Assembly (NCBI GenBank): GCA_023422735.1
Contig: JAFAGL010000061.1
Coordinates: 1-9,520, forward strand
Length of the DNA: 9,520 bases
From: Pseudomonadota bacterium
GTDB lineage: Bacteria > Pseudomonadota > Alphaproteobacteria > Rhizobiales > Rhizobiaceae
Reading direction: 5' to 3'
Of this stretch, positions 1-5,383 are shown piece after piece. The notes beneath the pieces were generated by a model that ran no database searches, was not told where the DNA came from, and worked only from the letters and a program-made list of their open reading frames with translations. The stretch's first letter is position 1. Each line of letters starts with the position of its first letter. The translations under genes and the position numbers were made by a program.

Positions 1-1136
1 GACGGATTATCCAGATTCAAGGTTGGGGGCGCGATATTGTCGCGCATAGCCAAAATCGAGAAAATGGCTTCAACAGAACCCGCCGCGCCAAGCAGATGGC
101 CGATCGCCGACTTTGTCGACGACATCGAAACCGTGGATGCAGCCTCGCCGACAAGACGCTCCACCGCGCCCAGCTCAATCGTGTCGGCCATGGTCGAAGT
201 TCCATGGGCGTTAATATAATCGACCTCTGATGGAGCAATATTGGCCCGCTTCAGCGCAGCCGTCATGCAACGGTAAGCACCATCACCATCTTCGGAAGGC
301 GCAGTGATGTGATAAGCATCTCCCGTCAGGCCATAGCCAACCACTTCGGCATAGATCTTGGCGCCTCGCGCCTTGGCATGTTCCAGTTCTTCGAGAACCA
401 CAACGCCGGCACCCTCGCCCATCACGAAGCCATCACGATCCTTGTCATACGGACGCGACGCCTTCTCAGGCGTATCATTAAAGCTGGTCGACAAAGCTCG
501 GGTAGCTGCGAAACCCGCAATCGAAAGGCGAATAACAGGTGATTCTGCGCCACCCGCTACCATCACGTCGGCATCGCCGAATTGGATCAAACGAGATGCA
601 TCGCCGATCGCGTGAGCGCCCGTCGAGCAAGCCGTAACCACTGAATGGTTCGGCCCTTTCAAGCCATGGCGAATGGAGACTTGGCCCGAGACAAGATTGA
701 TAATATTCCCGGGAATGAAAAAGGGGCTAACGCGGCGTGGTCCTTTCTCGTGCAGGATCAGCGCATTTTCAGCGATTCCGCCAAGTCCGCCTATCCCAGA
801 GCCGATCATCACTCCGGTTGCGCAGCGATCGGCTTCGGTTTGCGGGTTCCAGCCAGCATCGGCCAACGCTTCGTCAGCAGCTGCTATGCCGTAAAGTATA
901 AAATCTGAAATCTTGCGGAGCTCTTTGGGCTCCAGATAGGCTTCCGGGTTGAATGTCCCGTTCGAGCCGTCACCGCGCGGGATCACCGCTGCAATCTTGC
1001 ATGGGAGATCTTCCGTCTCAAAATGCTCGATCTTCCCAATCGCGCTTTTGGAAGCCAGAATTGATTGCCAGCTATGCTCGACACCCGAGCCAAATGGAGT
1101 CACGAGGCCCAAGCCTGTGACGACGACGCGCCTCAT
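1..1136 (-). CDS. fabF: 3-oxoacyl-ACP synthase II (KAS II), 3' end cut by window edge
   Basis: Beta-ketoacyl-ACP synthase II condenses malonyl-ACP with a growing acyl-ACP in the cytosolic type II fatty-acid pathway. The frame starts with MRRVVVTGLGLVTPFG and stays open for 378 codons to the window edge. The family is about 420 residues long, so roughly 40 C-terminal residues are missing. The thiolase-fold catalytic set is visible: the nucleophile Cys170 in TACSTGAHAIGD, His311 in NAHGTST, and Lys342 and His347 in STKSAIGHLLGAAG. The visible part ends at TLNLDNPS. The ATG at 1134-1136 is preceded by a strong Shine-Dalgarno AGGAGG about 4 bases upstream. It is the last visible gene of the fabD-fabG-acpP-fabF cluster and lies 85 bp after acpP, with a hairpin in that gap. 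FabB-like KAS I is the only realistic alternative. The pairing with acpP and the motif spacing favour FabF. Confidence 0.96.
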   Translation of the reverse strand, partial: MRRVVVTGLGLVTPFGSGVEHSWQSILASKSAIGKIEHFETEDLPCKIAAVIPRGDGSNGTFNPEAYLEPKELRKISDFILYGIAAADEALADAGWNPQTEADRCATGVMIGSGIGGLGGIAENALILHEKGPRRVSPFFIPGNIINLVSGQVSIRHGLKGPNHSVVTACSTGAHAIGDASRLIQFGDADVMVAGGAESPVIRLSIAGFAATRALSTSFNDTPEKASRPYDKDRDGFVMGEGAGVVVLEELEHAKARGAKIYAEVVGYGLTGDAYHITAPSEDGDGAYRCMTAALKRANIAPSEVDYINAHGTSTMADTIELGAVERLVGEAASTVSMSSTKSAIGHLLGAAGSVEAIFSILAMRDNIAPPTLNLDNP

Positions 1137-1156
1137 GCCGTCCTCCTAAGAGAATA

Positions 1157-1178
1157 TCGGGATCCCTCAGGATCCCGA
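1157..1178 (-). other. Stem-loop between acpP and fabF
   Basis: A perfect 9-bp inverted repeat (TCGGGATCC / GGATCCCGA) encloses a 4-nt loop. It lies 43 bp after the acpP stop and about 10 bp before the fabF Shine-Dalgarno. Read in the direction of transcription it is followed by TATTCTCTT rather than a clean T-run, so it is not a convincing full terminator. An RNA 3'-end stabiliser, a processing site or a leaky attenuator that keeps acpP mRNA above fabF mRNA are all possible. The structure is seen in the sequence; the role is inferred. Confidence 0.6.
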
Positions 1179-1221
1179 ATAATCTTCGATCGAGCGGCCA
1201 ACAAGCCGCCCGGAATCACGA

Positions 1222-1458
1222 TCAGGCTTGCGCCTTTTCGATGAACTTGACGGCGTCGCCGACCGTGAGAATGGTTTCGGCGGCATCATCGGGGATTTCG
1301 ACGCCGAATTCTTCCTCAAAGGCCATGACCAGCTCGACAGTGTCGAGCGAGTCTGCGCCCAGGTCGTCGATGAAGCTCGCCTGCTCGGTGACCTTATCGG
1401 CTTCAACGCCGAGATGCTCGACGACGATCTTTTTAACGCGCTCTGCGATATCGCTCAT
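1222..1458 (-). CDS. acpP: Acyl carrier protein
   Basis: Acyl carrier protein shuttles acyl intermediates as thioesters on a 4'-phosphopantetheine arm between the Fab enzymes and on to lipid assembly. The 78-residue product is of normal length and very acidic. The phosphopantetheine attachment serine is Ser37 (Ser36 without Met) in DDLGADSLDTVELVM, followed by the usual helix II AFEEEFGVEIPDD. The frame is open 21 codons further upstream, but MSDIAERVKKIV is the universal ACP N-terminus. The ATG at 1456-1458 has AAGGG seven bases upstream, which fixes the start. The gene lies 179 bp after fabG, the widest gap in the cluster. That gap probably holds a private leader and perhaps a private promoter, in keeping with the high ACP demand of cells. 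Confidence 0.98.
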   Translation of the reverse strand: MSDIAERVKKIVVEHLGVEADKVTEQASFIDDLGADSLDTVELVMAFEEEFGVEIPDDAAETILTVGDAVKFIEKAQA

Positions 1459-1492
1459 AACAGGGCCCTTGGGTTTCCTTCGTTGAGTAGTC

Positions 1493-1520
1493 TGGTTAGC
1501 GGCAGCTTTGCCGCTAATCA
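1493..1520 (-). promoter_or_regulatory. Strong hairpin in the acpP leader
   Basis: A 12-bp stem (9 contiguous perfect pairs TTAGCGGCA / TGCCGCTAA, then one G-U and two more pairs) closes a 4-nt loop. It lies about 35 bp upstream of the acpP start codon. Neither strand shows a T-run after it, so it is unlikely to be an intrinsic terminator. It would sit in the 5' UTR of any acpP transcript starting in the fabG-acpP gap. A -35-like TTGACG (minus strand, 1623-1628) lies further upstream, but no good -10 is found at the right distance. The rest of the gap shows only the 8-bp palindrome CAGATCTG at 1555-1562. Confidence 0.55.
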
Positions 1521-1637
1521 AGGTGAAAAAACTTTGTATTCAGGTGGTTTGCAACAGATCTGCCGCAGTTTCTAACGCCGAATGTCTTTTCCGGCTGACT
1601 TACGCCCTCTTAAAATATCCCGCGTCAACCCCTTGGA

Positions 1638-2375
1638 TCAGATCATCGCCATTCCGCCGTTAACGTGCAAGGTCTGGCCCGTAACGTAAGCAGCTTCGTT
1701 GGCAGCAAGATAAACAACGGCAGCGGCGATCTCCTTGCCAGTTCCCATGCGCTTGGCGGGAATAGCACCAAGGATCGCATCTTTCTGTCTATCATTGAGC
1801 TTGCCGGTCATGGCTGATTCGATGAACCCAGGCGCCACGCAGTTCACCGTAATGTTGCGGGTCGCAATTTCTTGCGCAAGCGACTTGGTGAATCCAATCA
1901 TACCCGCCTTCGAAGCACAATAATTCGCCTGGCCGGGATTGCCGGTGACACCCACGACCGACGTTATATTGATGATTCGACCGAACCGGCGACGCATCAT
2001 CGGATGCGTCAGTTCCCGTGTCAGACGGAACACGGATGTCAGATTGACTTCCAGCACGCTGTCCCAATCGTCATCCGACATGCGAACAAACAGGCCATCC
2101 TTGGTGATGCCTGCATTGTTGACAAGAACATCTATGCCTTCGAGCTCGGATTCAGCCTTCTGTGCGAGTGCCTTTACGGCATCCCTGTCGCCCAGATTGG
2201 CCGGAAAAATCTTGACGCGGTCCCCAAGTTCGGCCGCCAGCGTCTCGAGTTTTTCCTGGCGCGTCCCGTGAAGTCCGACAATTGCACCTTGCTCATGCAA
2301 TGCGCGGGCGATTTCCTCACCTATGCCGCCGCTGGCGCCTGTTACCAGGGCCTTCCGGCCTGTCAGATCGAACAT
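1638..2375 (-). CDS. fabG: 3-oxoacyl-ACP reductase
   Basis: NADPH-dependent 3-ketoacyl-ACP reductase performs the first reduction of each fatty-acid elongation cycle. The 245-residue product is a classical short-chain dehydrogenase. The Rossmann nucleotide-binding motif TGASGGIGE is at about residues 12-20 and NNAG at 86-89. The catalytic tetrad is Asn111, Ser139, Tyr152 and Lys156 (NYCASKAGMIGF). The C-terminus VTGQTLHVNGGMAMI is typical of true FabG. The ATG is preceded by AGGAG seven bases upstream. It follows fabD by 46 bp and precedes acpP. SDR proteins are numerous and easily confused, but the cluster context and family-specific C-terminus make FabG secure. Confidence 0.97.
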   Translation of the reverse strand: MFDLTGRKALVTGASGGIGEEIARALHEQGAIVGLHGTRQEKLETLAAELGDRVKIFPANLGDRDAVKALAQKAESELEGIDVLVNNAGITKDGLFVRMSDDDWDSVLEVNLTSVFRLTRELTHPMMRRRFGRIINITSVVGVTGNPGQANYCASKAGMIGFTKSLAQEIATRNITVNCVAPGFIESAMTGKLNDRQKDAILGAIPAKRMGTGKEIAAAVVYLAANEAAYVTGQTLHVNGGMAMI

Positions 2376-2421
2376 GCACTATCTCCTGTCAACGCAACGC
2401 TTCCAATACCAGGCGACGAGG

Positions 2422-3363
2422 TTACTTCAAAGCCGCAAGCGCAGCTTCGACCTCAGATGCCGTCCCGACATTTGTCGTGGAAAGCGATTTGTCTATACGC
2501 CGGGCCAAGCCGGACAAGACTTTACCAGGACCGATCTCATAAAGCGTGGAAACGCCATTTTCAGCGAACCATTCGACCGTTTCACGCCACCGAACGCGAC
2601 CGGTCACCTGTTCGACAAGACGCGCGGCGATTTCTTCGGGATCGCTGAGTGGCGAAACAACCACATTCGCAACCACCGGAACTTTGGGCGCATTTTTATG
2701 AACGGACGCAAGTGCTTCACGCATCGCCTCGGCTGCAGGTGCCATCAAGGCTGAGTGGAAGGGGGCAGAGACTTGCAACATCAAAGCGCGCTTGGCGCCT
2801 TTTTCCGTGCATAAGCGAGCAGCGTGTTCAACTGCAGGCTTTGCGCCTGAAATTACCAACTGTCCGCCGCCATTATCGTTTGCGATCTGGCATGCCGAAC
2901 CTCGTCCAGCCTCTTCGCATGCCTCTTCCACGACATCTTGGTCGAGGCCGATGATGGCAGCCATTGCACCCTCACCCACCGGAACCGCCGCCTGCATAGC
3001 GTTCCCACGAATACGTAGCAGTCGTGCAGTGTCGCCGATCGAAAAAGTCCCCGCCGCGGCGAGAGCGGAATACTCGCCCAGCGAATGGCCTGCGACGTAG
3101 GATGTGTTTTTTGCAAAACTCAATCCACGCGCTTCCATTGCACGGATCGCGGCCAGCGAGACGGCCATAAGGGCCGGCTGTGCGTTCGCCGTAAGCGTCA
3201 GAATCTCCTCGGGCCCCTCCCACATGAGTTGTGAAAGCCGTTCGCCGAGCGCCTCATCGACCTCTTCGAACACCGTACGCGCTTCGGCAAACGCTTCGGC
3301 AAGATCTTTGCCCATGCCGACTGTTTGACTGCCTTGGCCGGGAAATGTGAATGCGACGCTCAT
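2422..3363 (-). CDS. fabD: Malonyl-CoA:ACP transacylase
   Basis: FabD moves malonyl from CoA to ACP, supplying the extender unit for all condensation steps. The 313-residue product has the normal length. The oxyanion-hole motif FPGQGSQ is at residues 7-13, the nucleophile Ser94 is in AGHSLGEYSA, the carboxylate-binding Arg119 is in RIRGNAMQ, and the catalytic His203 is in SAPFHSALM. The conserved YEIGPGKVLSGL lies near the end. The frame is open 12 codons further upstream. The ATG at 3361-3363 is chosen because MSVAFTFPGQGSQ is the family start and GAAGGA lies about seven bases before it. It is the first gene of the minus-strand fab cluster and diverges from rpsF across 380 bp. Confidence 0.97.
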   Translation of the reverse strand: MSVAFTFPGQGSQTVGMGKDLAEAFAEARTVFEEVDEALGERLSQLMWEGPEEILTLTANAQPALMAVSLAAIRAMEARGLSFAKNTSYVAGHSLGEYSALAAAGTFSIGDTARLLRIRGNAMQAAVPVGEGAMAAIIGLDQDVVEEACEEAGRGSACQIANDNGGGQLVISGAKPAVEHAARLCTEKGAKRALMLQVSAPFHSALMAPAAEAMREALASVHKNAPKVPVVANVVVSPLSDPEEIAARLVEQVTGRVRWRETVEWFAENGVSTLYEIGPGKVLSGLARRIDKSLSTTNVGTASEVEAALAALK

Positions 3364-3388
3364 TTTGTCATCCTTCGATTGGCGGGGC

Positions 3389-3437
3389 GTGTGGCGCAAG
3401 CGCAGCTGTCATGTCAAGGTTTGGGGAGTTGATGACA
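3389..3437 (-). promoter_or_regulatory. Candidate fabD promoter region with inverted repeat
   Basis: On the minus strand a perfect -35 hexamer TTGACA (3412-3417, within CTTGACA) lies about 50 bp before the fabD start. The hexamer 17 bp downstream (CCACAC) is a poor -10, so the promoter call is weak or would need an activator. TGTCAT (3407-3412) and ATGACA (3432-3437) form an inverted repeat around the -35 element. A second minus-strand AT-rich hexamer CATAAT (3477-3482) is an alternative -10 with a weak -35. Confidence 0.3.
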
Positions 3438-3491
3438 CCTCTTGAGCGCTTGCACAGCACCGGCAATAAAAGCGGATTATGCGGGCAGCAC

Positions 3492-3520
3492 CTTGCTTTT
3501 GCACCATTCCTCTGTATAAG
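3492..3520 (+). promoter_or_regulatory. Candidate sigma70-type promoter for rpsF-rpsR
   Basis: CTTGCT (3492-3497, or TTGCTT at 3493-3498) is followed after 16-17 bp by TATAAG (3515-3520), a good match to alphaproteobacterial housekeeping promoters. Transcription would begin near 3527 and give a leader of about 217 nt before rpsF. No better promoter is visible closer to rpsF. Confidence 0.55.
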
Positions 3521-3526
3521 CGCGCC

Positions 3527-3743
3527 ATTCTGCCGGTTCCGACTGGGGGCTGAACGGAGGGCTACGGGTTTTGATCCATGATCAAGGCTCGTGTCGCGAG
3601 ACCAAAAGGTCTACGCCTCCCGTGTCTCCGCTCTCGACCGTCTCGACATTGCGCCTTTCTCCAGCCGCGTTCAACTACGGCACGTTGAAGGTTCGCAGAG
3701 GCTTTGCCGTCGGTGCTGGTGGATCAACAGAGAAAGGCGAACA
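3527..3743 (+). promoter_or_regulatory. Structured rpsF 5' leader, candidate r-protein regulatory RNA
   Basis: The predicted leader holds several self-complementary segments. A nested element at 3555-3630 has outer stem CGGAG/CTCCG (3555-3559 with 3626-3630) and inner stem ACGGG/CCCGT (3564-3568 with 3619-3623). Inside it are hairpins TTGATC/GATCAA (3571-3585) and AGACC/GGTCT with an AAAA loop (3599-3612). Further on, TTCAAC/GTTGAA (3670-3675 with 3684-3689) encloses ACGGCA (3677-3682). That loop segment can pair with TGCCGT (3705-3710), giving an H-type pseudoknot 23 bases before the Shine-Dalgarno. S6:S18-binding leaders upstream of rpsF are known in many phyla. Whether this is a member of that family cannot be decided by eye. 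Confidence 0.45.
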
Positions 3744-4205
3744 ATGGCTCTTTATGAACATGTGTTCCTTTCCCGTCAGGACCTGTCCCAGCAGCAGGTC
3801 GATGCACTTGTCGAACAGTACAAGGGCGTCGTCGAAGGCTTGGGCGGTTCATTTGGCCGGATCGAGAACTGGGGACTGAAGTCCCTGACCTACCGTATGA
3901 ACAAGAACCGCAAGGCGTATTTCACGCTGATCGACATCGATGCGCCTGCCGCAGCGATTGCCGAGCTTGAGCGCCAGCAGGGTCTGTCGGAAGACATCCT
4001 TCGCTTCATGACCATCAAGGTCGAGAAGCACGAGGAAGGCGCTTCGGCCATGATGCAGAAGCGTGACGACCGCGAACGCGGCGACCGTTTCGGCGATCGT
4101 GGTGACCGCGGCGGCCGTGGTGGCTTCGGTGGTGACCGCGGCGATCGTGGTGATCGCGGCCCGCGCCGTCCACGTGAAGCGCAGGCGTCGGAAGGAGCTG
4201 AATAA
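3744..4205 (+). CDS. rpsF: 30S ribosomal protein S6 with Gly/Arg/Asp-rich tail
   Basis: S6 binds the central domain of 16S rRNA as a heterodimer with S18. The product has 153 residues. The S6 fold spans about residues 1-95 (MALYEHVFLSRQDLS, then RIENWGLKSLTYRMNKNRKAYF, then ILRFMTIKVEKHE). A low-complexity tail of about 45 residues follows, built from GDR, RGG and GGF units and ending PREAQASEGAE. The frame is open upstream to a GTG at 3591. The ATG at 3744 is chosen because MALYEH is the family start and AAAGG lies six bases before it. The stop codon TAA shares its last base with the rpsR ATG, and the rpsR Shine-Dalgarno lies inside the last rpsF codons, so the two are translationally coupled. 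That fits the 1:1 S6:S18 complex. Confidence 0.97.
   Translation: MALYEHVFLSRQDLSQQQVDALVEQYKGVVEGLGGSFGRIENWGLKSLTYRMNKNRKAYFTLIDIDAPAAAIAELERQQGLSEDILRFMTIKVEKHEEGASAMMQKRDDRERGDRFGDRGDRGGRGGFGGDRGDRGDRGPRRPREAQASEGAE
4080..4161 (+). repeat. Degenerate tandem repeat encoding the S6 GDR/RGG tail
   Basis: Short near-identical units such as GGCGATCGTGGTGA (4092-4105 and 4140-4153) and GGTGACCGCGGCG (4101-4113 and 4131-4143) recur in frame. They encode Gly-Asp-Arg and Arg-Gly-Gly triplets. The frame is kept because the units are multiples of three. Such a repeat could change length by slippage without disrupting rpsF or rpsR. Confidence 0.7.
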
Positions 4206-4453
4206 TGGTTGACGTCAATCAGATCCCGACCCGCCGTCCGTTTCATCGCCGGCGCAAGACCTGCCCGTTTTCGGGCGCGAACGCTCCTCGCATCGATTAC
4301 AAGGACGTGCGTTTGTTGCAGCGCTATATTTCCGAGCGCGGCAAGATCGTTCCTTCTCGGATCACGGCTGTGAGCCAGAAGAAGCAGCGCGAGCTCGCCA
4401 AGGCGATCAAGCGCGCTCGCTTTCTTGGCTTGTTGCCTTACGTCGTGAAGTAA
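4205..4453 (+). CDS. rpsR: 30S ribosomal protein S18
   Basis: S18 is the partner of S6 on the 30S platform. The 82-residue product has the normal length. It shows the conserved basic core with RRRKTCPFSG, then IDYKDVRLLQRYISERGKIVPSRITAVSxKKQRELAKAIKRARFLGLLPYV, which is diagnostic for S18. The ATG overlaps the rpsF stop by one base (TAATG), and a strong AAGGAG is seven bases upstream (4192-4197). A terminator-like hairpin begins six bases after the stop. A tight rpsF-rpsR pair of this kind is common across bacteria. Confidence 0.98.
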   Translation: MVDVNQIPTRRPFHRRRKTCPFSGANAPRIDYKDVRLLQRYISERGKIVPSRITAVSQKKQRELAKAIKRARFLGLLPYVVK

Positions 4454-4459
4454 GCTTTT

Positions 4460-4491
4460 GCGGGCGGCATTCGTGCCGCCTGCTTTCTTTT
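4460..4491 (+). terminator. Intrinsic-terminator-like hairpin after rpsR
   Basis: A 10-bp stem with one G-U pair (GCGGGCGGCA / TGCCGCCTGC) and a TTCG tetraloop is followed directly by TTTCTTTT. It starts six bases past the rpsR stop codon. It could end or attenuate transcription before rplI. The T-run is interrupted by one C, so partial termination is plausible. Confidence 0.65.
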
Positions 4492-4590
4492 CCGGTCGGC
4501 GGAAAAGAAAAACTGGAAAACCGAGTTGGGCTTCGGCCCTAACTGCCGCGTGGCAGGACAGCGCTTGTGGTGGCTTCTCCACCCTGTCCT
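4484..4590 (+). promoter_or_regulatory. Hairpin-rich rpsR-rplI spacer
   Basis: After the first hairpin come a perfect 11-bp stem (TTTCTTTTCCG at 4484-4494 with CGGAAAAGAAA at 4500-4510, loop GTCGG) and a GGGC-TTCG-GCCC hairpin. The latter is extended by AGTT/AACT around one bulged base (4524-4544). A two-part hairpin follows: AGGACAG/CTGTCCT (4555-4561 with 4584-4590) with inner GGTGG/CCACC (4569-4583). CTGCC/GGCAG (4543-4556) is an alternative local pairing. A direct tandem repeat of CAGGCCAT (4612-4627) lies just before the rplI Shine-Dalgarno. No convincing promoter is seen. The spacer looks like a structured transcript section, with unknown function. Confidence 0.5.
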
Positions 4591-4645
4591 TCCCTGCGAG
4601 CCAACGCAATTCAGGCCATCAGGCCATGTTTGAAGGACAAGTATC

Positions 4646-5254
4646 ATGGACGTTATTCTCCTTGAGCGCATCGCGCGCCTCGGTCAGATGGGCGACACCG
4701 TCAAGGTCAAGGACGGCTTCGCACGCAACTTCCTGCTTCCGCAGGGCAAGGCGCTGCGCGCCAATGAATCCAACAAGAAGAAGTTCGAAGGCCAGCGTGC
4801 TCAGCTCGAAGCCCGGAACCTCGAGCGAAAGTCTGAAGCTCAGAAGGTTGCCGACGTTCTCGACGGCAAGGATTTCATCGTCGTGCGCTCGGCTGGCGAA
4901 ACCGGCCAGCTTTACGGTTCGGTTTCAACCCGCGACATTGCTGATCTGCTGATTTCCGAAGGTTTCACTGTCAACCGCAACCAGGTTGAGTTGAACAACC
5001 CGATCAAGATGATCGGCTTGACCAATGTTGCGATCGCGCTGCACCCGGAAGTGGAAGTCACGGTCACCCTCAACATCGCCCGTTCGACTGAAGAAGCCGA
5101 GCGTCAGGCACGCGGTGAAACTTTGACGACAGCCGAAGCCATCTACGGTGAAGATATCAACGAAAACGCCCGTCCCGACAGCTTCTTCAATCCGGATGAA
5201 GATGGCTATGAGGAAGACGAAGGTCAGGTTGAGCAGGACGGCGAGGAAGCCTGA
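4646..5254 (+). CDS. rplI: 50S ribosomal protein L9 with acidic C-terminal extension
   Basis: L9 binds 23S rRNA near the L1 stalk and helps reading-frame maintenance. The product has 202 residues against about 150 in E. coli. The N-terminal rRNA-binding domain MDVILLERIARLGQMGDTVKVK...FARNFLLPQGKA is at residues 1-40. The long connecting helix, rich in E/K/R, is at about 41-75, and the C-terminal domain with GQLYGSVSTRDIADLL at about 87-102 runs to LNIARS near 147. The last 50 residues are an acidic tail ending EDGYEEDEGQVEQDGEEA. The ATG has AAGGA eight bases upstream. It is separated from rpsR by the 192-bp hairpin-rich spacer and is followed by a strong terminator. Confidence 0.97.
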   Translation: MDVILLERIARLGQMGDTVKVKDGFARNFLLPQGKALRANESNKKKFEGQRAQLEARNLERKSEAQKVADVLDGKDFIVVRSAGETGQLYGSVSTRDIADLLISEGFTVNRNQVELNNPIKMIGLTNVAIALHPEVEVTVTLNIARSTEEAERQARGETLTTAEAIYGEDINENARPDSFFNPDEDGYEEDEGQVEQDGEEA

Positions 5255-5276
5255 TTGCTCTTATGAGCAACCTTTT
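5255..5276 (+). other. Small hairpin immediately after rplI stop
   Basis: TTGCTC and GAGCAA form a 6-bp stem with a TTAT loop directly after the rplI stop codon, followed by CCTTTT. It is weaker than the terminator 20 bp further on and may simply be part of the 3' UTR. Confidence 0.35.
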
Positions 5277-5294
5277 CAGGTATGCTTCTGGATC

Positions 5295-5324
5295 AAAGCC
5301 CGGGACATGTTCCCGGGCTTTTTT
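5295..5324 (+). terminator. Rho-independent terminator of rplI
   Basis: A perfect GC-rich stem (AGCCCGGGA / TCCCGGGCT, extendable by two A-T pairs) with a 5-nt loop is followed by an uninterrupted run of six T. This is a textbook intrinsic terminator. It separates the ribosomal protein genes from cfa. Confidence 0.93.
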
Positions 5325-5383
5325 GTTAGACTGGCATATTCACAGGCGCGACAAATCGGATAATTACTAAGGCAACGTTACCA

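Noticed and set aside
1228..1575. Plus-strand open frame of 115 codons antisense to acpP
   Set aside because: It is a shadow of the ACP codons; no plausible start signal or homology is visible.
1872..2648. Long plus-strand open frame (258 codons) across fabG and the start of the fabD coding region
   Set aside because: It lies antisense to strongly conserved fabG and fabD, has no recognisable motif or ribosome-binding site, and follows from the codon bias of the real genes.
3591..3743. In-frame upstream extension of rpsF from a GTG at 3591
   Set aside because: S6 proteins begin at MALYEH, the ATG at 3744 has its own Shine-Dalgarno, and the extension codons overlap the leader hairpins.
3890..4609. 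Minus-strand open frame of 239 codons antisense to rpsF/rpsR
   Set aside because: It is low-complexity Pro/Arg/Ser, caused by the mirrored S6 tail repeat, and covers two certain ribosomal genes on the other strand.
5332..5350. TGGCA...GGC resembling a sigma54 promoter before cfa
   Set aside because: The second element lacks the TTGC core at the required spacing, so it does not meet the -24/-12 pattern.
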